DNA from: Chelydra serpentina
Lineage: Eukaryota; Chordata; Testudines; Chelydridae
Length of the DNA: 64,000 nt
NCBI GenBank assembly: GCA_037349315.1
Contig: JBAIAC010000059.1
Coordinates: 20,430,501-20,494,500 of the forward strand
Direction of reading: 5' to 3'
Below the pieces are notes generated by a model. It was not told the DNA's origin. It saw nothing but the letters and a program-made list of their open reading frames with translations, and did not search any database. Of the stretch, positions 43,701 to 49,700 are shown one piece after another (positions within the stretch are counted from its first letter, which is position 1; each line of letters opens with the position of its first letter). The position numbers were made by a program, and so were the translations under genes.

Positions 43701-46700
43701 GCACGAGGAAACAGAAGTAAGGTATCATGGGCAACCTAAATTCTAGTATTACTTAATTTTTAAGCGCTTGACTTTGTAACACAGAAAAGAGTTCTTTAGC
43801 TTATGTAGTTCATCCTTTTTTTTTTAAAAAAAGCGAAGATTAAAAACAAGTTATGTGATCTATAAGAATTTCATTATGCATCAGCAAGGATTGAACCCTG
43901 AACTCTCAGCACTGCAACGCAGCTGGTGCTACCTATGTTAGCTGGAGAAGGCCATTAACCTGGCGGGGGGAGGGAGGAGGGAGGGACAGGAGAAAAGGGA
44001 AGGGAAGGGACTCTGTCTGGCCACTTACTAGGGCTGAGGGAGCATGGCCCAGCTCTCCCCAGAAAGTGGAGAGTTCCTTCCCCGTGTTCACTTCTCAGAG
44101 CGGTTATGGGCCACTGGAGCTATGTGCAAATCCAAAGGGATTTTCAGAGAAGCCCAGCAAGGTACTTGCTCCGCACCACAGTCCCAAGACAGGCTATCTA
44201 TCTGCTTCCAGGGCTCCCAATGCAGTGGTACTACTGCTGTGGTGGTGGTAGTAGAGGTATGAGCCCAGCTTCTAATTAGAATGTGTATGTTCAGTAATTG
44301 TCAGCAAAAGTTGTTCAGCATTCTAACAAAAGCAGAGAAATTGTAGTTTGCATTCAGATTTGGCTAAAACTAATTTAACTGGAAAGAAAAGGCTTTGGTC
44401 CATCTTTCTTGCGGCTACATGGCAAAGACTCACTGGAAACAATGGAAGTGCTAGATCTTCTCAGAAAAGGTCACAAGGACCTTATAATGAAAGCATTAGG
44501 CAACTTAAATATGGGGGAGCTAATAGTAATCCCTATAATAAAAGGGTGCTGCATATATTATTTGCAAAACAACTTTTCTGTGCTAGTGCACAATTAAGCC
44601 ATTATGCATTCTCTAAGGCCATGTCTACACTACCACTGATGGCAGCAAAACTTATGTCGCTCAGGGGTGTGAAAAAAAACAGCCTCCTGAGCAATGTAAG
44701 TTTCACCGACATAAATGGTAGTGTGCACAGCGCTATGTCTTCCGCCAAATGGTGGAGGTGGTTTCATTATGTCGACGGGAGAACTCTCAGCATAAAGCGG
44801 CTACACAAGTGATCTTACAGTGGCGCAGCTGAATTGGAACAGCTGTGCCGCTGTAAGCATACAGAGGCCTAAGTCACCAAGTGCTTAATGGCTACCAATT
44901 TTGCCTCCAGTTACTACACCCTACCAGTGTTTAAAATATGTTGCTTTATAAAGGATTTGAACACTTTGTACACAACTTTGGATATACTATTTTCAGCCAG
45001 TTCAAAATTCTTAATAGAGGTTTTGGGACAGATTTCAGTGTGGGTTTTTTGGGTTTTTTTTTTTTTAAAAGGCAGGTGATCAAATAGATGCTAGAGTGAT
45101 AGCAGGATTTTTTCCCTCCAGATATGGAAAGCTGTCAAGAGAGGGCAGAGGCACAACCAAAAGAGGAGTATACACAAAAGGGAAATATAGTTTATTGACC
45201 TGTGAAATAAAGAGCTGTAATTAAGACAGATACAACAGGCATCAAGGATGCTAAAAACATAGTAAAAGGAGATAGTGAAATAAAGCAAGCACACAATTTA
45301 GGGGCTTGGGGAGACAACAGGTTACTGCTAATGGGGAAAAGTCAAATTGCTCCTTAACATTGGGCATACAAGCAGATCTAACGACCAAGTAGAAGTGCCA
45401 CAGTGATACAAAGATTTTAAGAATTTTAAGCTCTGCGTTCCACAGCAACATTCACTTATCTATGTTCCCCTCTCTCAATTAACAAGCTCTGCTTTCAGAA
45501 TAAAAGACACTTTTGTTAACCAGCAGAAAATGTCCCTGAGGAGGGGAGATTACAACATATAAATAATATGGATCAGGGCTAGCTGAAGGCAACTCCAGTG
45601 AAGACTGCACAACTCAAGTTAATTTTAGAAAGCCACTTCTGTTCAATGTTCGGGAAATGCCAGCAAGAAAAGCCTATAATAGCAACAAGAGGAAGACTTA
45701 ACATTTGATGATCTACTTACAAATTTGGCTCCATACAAGTAGCTGTGAAACTACAACTTGTCTACAAATAGCTTTTAAAAAACCACACACACAAGCCACA
45801 ATGCTCACGCTTTCCTGGCAAGATTTTTAAAAAGCTGTTATTAGGGAAAGGAGAGAGTCACAGCCCCAAAAAATCCTCAACTGAGGAAGAGTCAGCTTTA
45901 CAAGGGAAGGGGTTTTTAAAATAAGGAATTCAACACAAACATTTACCATTCCAGAATATTTATGTAATGACCTTCAATGCTAACGACTCAGTGGAATTCC
46001 ACTAGCAGAAAGCAGCGGTACTAACAAAGTGTAACCTGGTACCCTGCAATGCATACAGTTATCCCATATGGTATCTATTTACGTAAGCGCTAAGTTTTTC
46101 ATTTGTTAAAAAAAAGTCAGTTACATAGAGAAGTGTGGGTTGGGACCCAGCTTCAAATATCAAAACAGCAACTTTTAAATTCTCATTCTTGTGATTGTTA
46201 CTCCTGCAAGCTTGTTTTAATGTAGGATTTTGAATGCCACTCTTGAAAAATCAAATTAACTTGAGCTATGTGAGTAATTGGCTTATTTCTGAAGACTTGC
46301 ATTTATGTGGCTCAGTGACAAAGAATATTAAAATAATTTGTAATATGTTAGTAAATTTCACCTATTGATTTAATCCTCTGATCAAAACACTGATTTTCCC
46401 ACCCTTTGTGTTTTTTTAGTGGAGCTGTAGTCCAAGCTGTGTTTTGTTTGCTTCCTTGATAGTGCACTAGTGCTGTGCACCTGGAGATTTTTTTTTCCAG
46501 AGAATGGCATTAATCAAGTTATAGATGTCAAGGGAGTTTAGAGATACTTGCACCTAAAGTCACATGTGCAATTCACTGAACCACTTAAGTTAAAGATTTT
46601 TCTTGTGTGTATTTAATGAAGTAGATGTGGCCAGAAAGTCTAACATTTTAATAAAAACTCTTGACTAGCTCTAAAAGAAACAGAGGACATTTCTTAGAAA

Positions 46701-49700
46701 GTAGAGATACTTAAGTGAGCCCCTGGCCCTAAAGCAGAAGTCAGGTCTCCCTTCTTTCAATGTACGGGGTATTTCAGGGTCAGAATAGTACCATTATAAA
46801 CATGCTAAAAATAGATCTTTGAACTATATGGAGAATAAAGGCCCACGCACACTGACTAGAGCTAAGGAGAAATCAGGTTCTTGAACTCTATGGCCCACAT
46901 GGGATGACAGATAAAGAAGGATGTGTTTGGAATGAAGGATGGATAATCTGAAATAGGTTATCATGCCTGACGCAATGGTTCTGACATGAGAGTAGGGCCC
47001 ATAAATAGCAGGTGGACTGTTCAGTTGGCAGTGTACAGGAGAGAGTAGAGATGGTGGCCCATAGTGGAAATCTAGATAGGGTAAAAGCATGTAAAAGTAT
47101 GTCTAGCTCATAGGTAGAAGGTTAGTAGGGATATGTGATCAGATAAGGTGCTGAGTGGATTTTAGAACCATGATTTGAGTTCGAGTTTGTGTTTTAAAAT
47201 GTTGGAATAGTTAAAAATTTAAGAGGCACAGTATTCTCAACTTTATGATAATTAAGTACAGTCAAACTTTAATATTTTGAAAATAGCTTGTCAGGGAAAA
47301 TTTGACCATTGATTAGCATTGTGTTACATATTTCGGTATTAGCAACAAGCATTAGCCAACACCATATGGCATGGTTATGTATGATAACCATGTCTGCAGA
47401 AGCTGGGGTGAAGAGCTGAGAAGATGTACATTAATGTGACTTTTCTAGAAATGACACAGAGAGAGAACTGGATGAGATTACATCAGCAATATAGTGGACT
47501 GTGCAAAACTTCACATCAAATAGGATTTACGCCAATACTAAACAGATTGTCAATTAACTGAATAAGCCAAGCATCCAACCATGCTATCTGGACCATATAA
47601 CCTAGTAATTATATGAAGTTCAGAACATACTTCTATTCCCCACCACCCCCTGTCATTATCTTTACAGAACCTGCTGCAAGTCAGTTTGTAAAGTGGCTAT
47701 TAGGACAATACCAAGGATTTATAAGGGGGAGAAATACAATCATGAACAGTCAGAGCCTTGCCTACACACCACATTCTGTACCTGCATCACCACCACCATA
47801 ACCAGTGTCATGGCTGACAATGGTAGTATTACTGCAGACAAAGTTCAAAGCAAATAGTCTTGACAAAGTATATGACTGTTAAGCCAAGTCTACAGAAATA
47901 TCACCATTATCAACAATTGTAGACAAGACTTAGGATCACTTCAGACTCCAATTATACGTATAACGTTTGCCTCTAGGTCTGGGCATGTACAGAACATATT
48001 AGTATTAGATAAAAAGGTTTGATGCTCTTATATAATGCAATCTTGTGATGGTCACTTCTCATTGAAGACAATTATTTCACTGATGTACAGTCACCGCAGT
48101 GCACGTTTCTGCTCCAGTTCACCAAATACTGCATTTAGGCTGCAAAATACCCAATTCAGAAGATATTTCAATTACAGCAGCTGCTGTGAACTGTGAAAAC
48201 TTTGCCTGTTTATTAAAGCTTTCAGTTAAAAGCAGTAAACATTCTGATCAGTTTGCAGACATCTCTGATAATCAGTACCATGTTTATCAACAAAAAACAT
48301 GTGTGGTGTCTACTATCACTTGCAGTCATTAATCTTAATTTGTTTCTCTTCTAGAAGCCACCTGTATCACTTTCCCTAGACACTTGTTTCTGCAAAAGAA
48401 GTCTTAATTAGCATGTGAACTAGAGTCTGCTTGCTCCCCAACATACTTTACTAACAAGATGCTTCATGTCGAGAGACTTTGCCTGATAAAATAAACAACC
48501 CAGCTAAACAAATCTGAAGTCCGCTGTTTTTATAGTTTTAAACACACCAAAACTTTGGACTATTGCAAGGTTATCAAGACAGCAGAGCCCAGAAGTGCTG
48601 TATCTACTAAGTTTGAAATATATTGCAGGCAGATCAGTAAAATGTGCACACCAGGATCTCCTGGCTATTCACTGAGGCCTGTGGCATATGAAAATGCTAT
48701 GCTGGGAGCACGCTGGGTTTTTTTGGTGGGCAAAACTTTTGTCATTCGAGGTGGGTGTTTTTAAGACAAACCCTAAGTGAACAAGTGATTACTCTGATTA
48801 GAAATACATTCTCTATCACAAATAGTGCTAAGACTTTTGGGGAGCTGTAGTGGGGTGAGCACCCCGCTCAGGCCTGAAGGGCTTAAAAACAGCCCTGGGA
48901 GAGGGCTGTTGCTGGGGATGACTGATTGGGGGAGTAGCCACAGCTGGCCCTATAAAGGGCTGTCAGCCAGGAGCTAAGAGCAGTCTCCTCTTGTTGTGGA
49001 GGGAGAAGGGCCTGGCTGCTGGGAGACCTGGGAAGGTACCTGGAGTGGAGCAGGGCTGGGGGAAGGCCAGAGGAGCCGGGGAGCTCCGGCCTGGAAAACC
49101 CCCAGGCTGCAGGCCTAGTAGACTAAGGCCAAAAAGGGGTACTGAGTTTTCAGGGGGCAGCCCACAGGTAGGCAGAGGCAGCAGGTCCAAAACCCCCCTT
49201 CCCTATGATGACTGGCTAATACAGACTGCAGTCTGCCCCAGTAAACGGGGGCTTGAGGATGACTGGCAGTGGCCCATAGGCTGAGGCAAGGTGGGGACAG
49301 TGGGTGAGGGTCCCCTGGGGAGGGGAGGCCCAGACTAAGGGGAGTACTGCCAGGGGGGCAGCACCCCAGACAGAAGGGCACCGGGGTCCGGGAGGGACAC
49401 GGGGGCCCAGCGGCAAGCGAGGCACCAGCCTGCAGAGGGCACTCCGGAGCCAATTCCCCGAGAGACCAGCAGGAGGTGCCACATGGTGAGTCTTCGGACC
49501 GTCACAGGAGCTTTTCAGAACAGGTTTACCATATAGTAAATTCGGAGATGCAGACAACTTTCACCCTATTACACATTACTATTGTCATATATACAGCCCT
49601 CAGTATAACAAGTCAATATAAACATTTATTGCGTGAACACACTGCTGGTGAAACATTAGGAAATCGCAGCAGCTACTAGCAACTCCACAAACCACACACT

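Noticed and set aside
44348..44812. 154-codon frame
   Set aside because: Crosses the boundary of a MITE (44617-44869), so it cannot be a conserved gene.
48963..49557. Several 75-113 codon frames
   Set aside because: Inside the solo LTR; Pro/Gly-rich chance frames, no retroviral protein motif.
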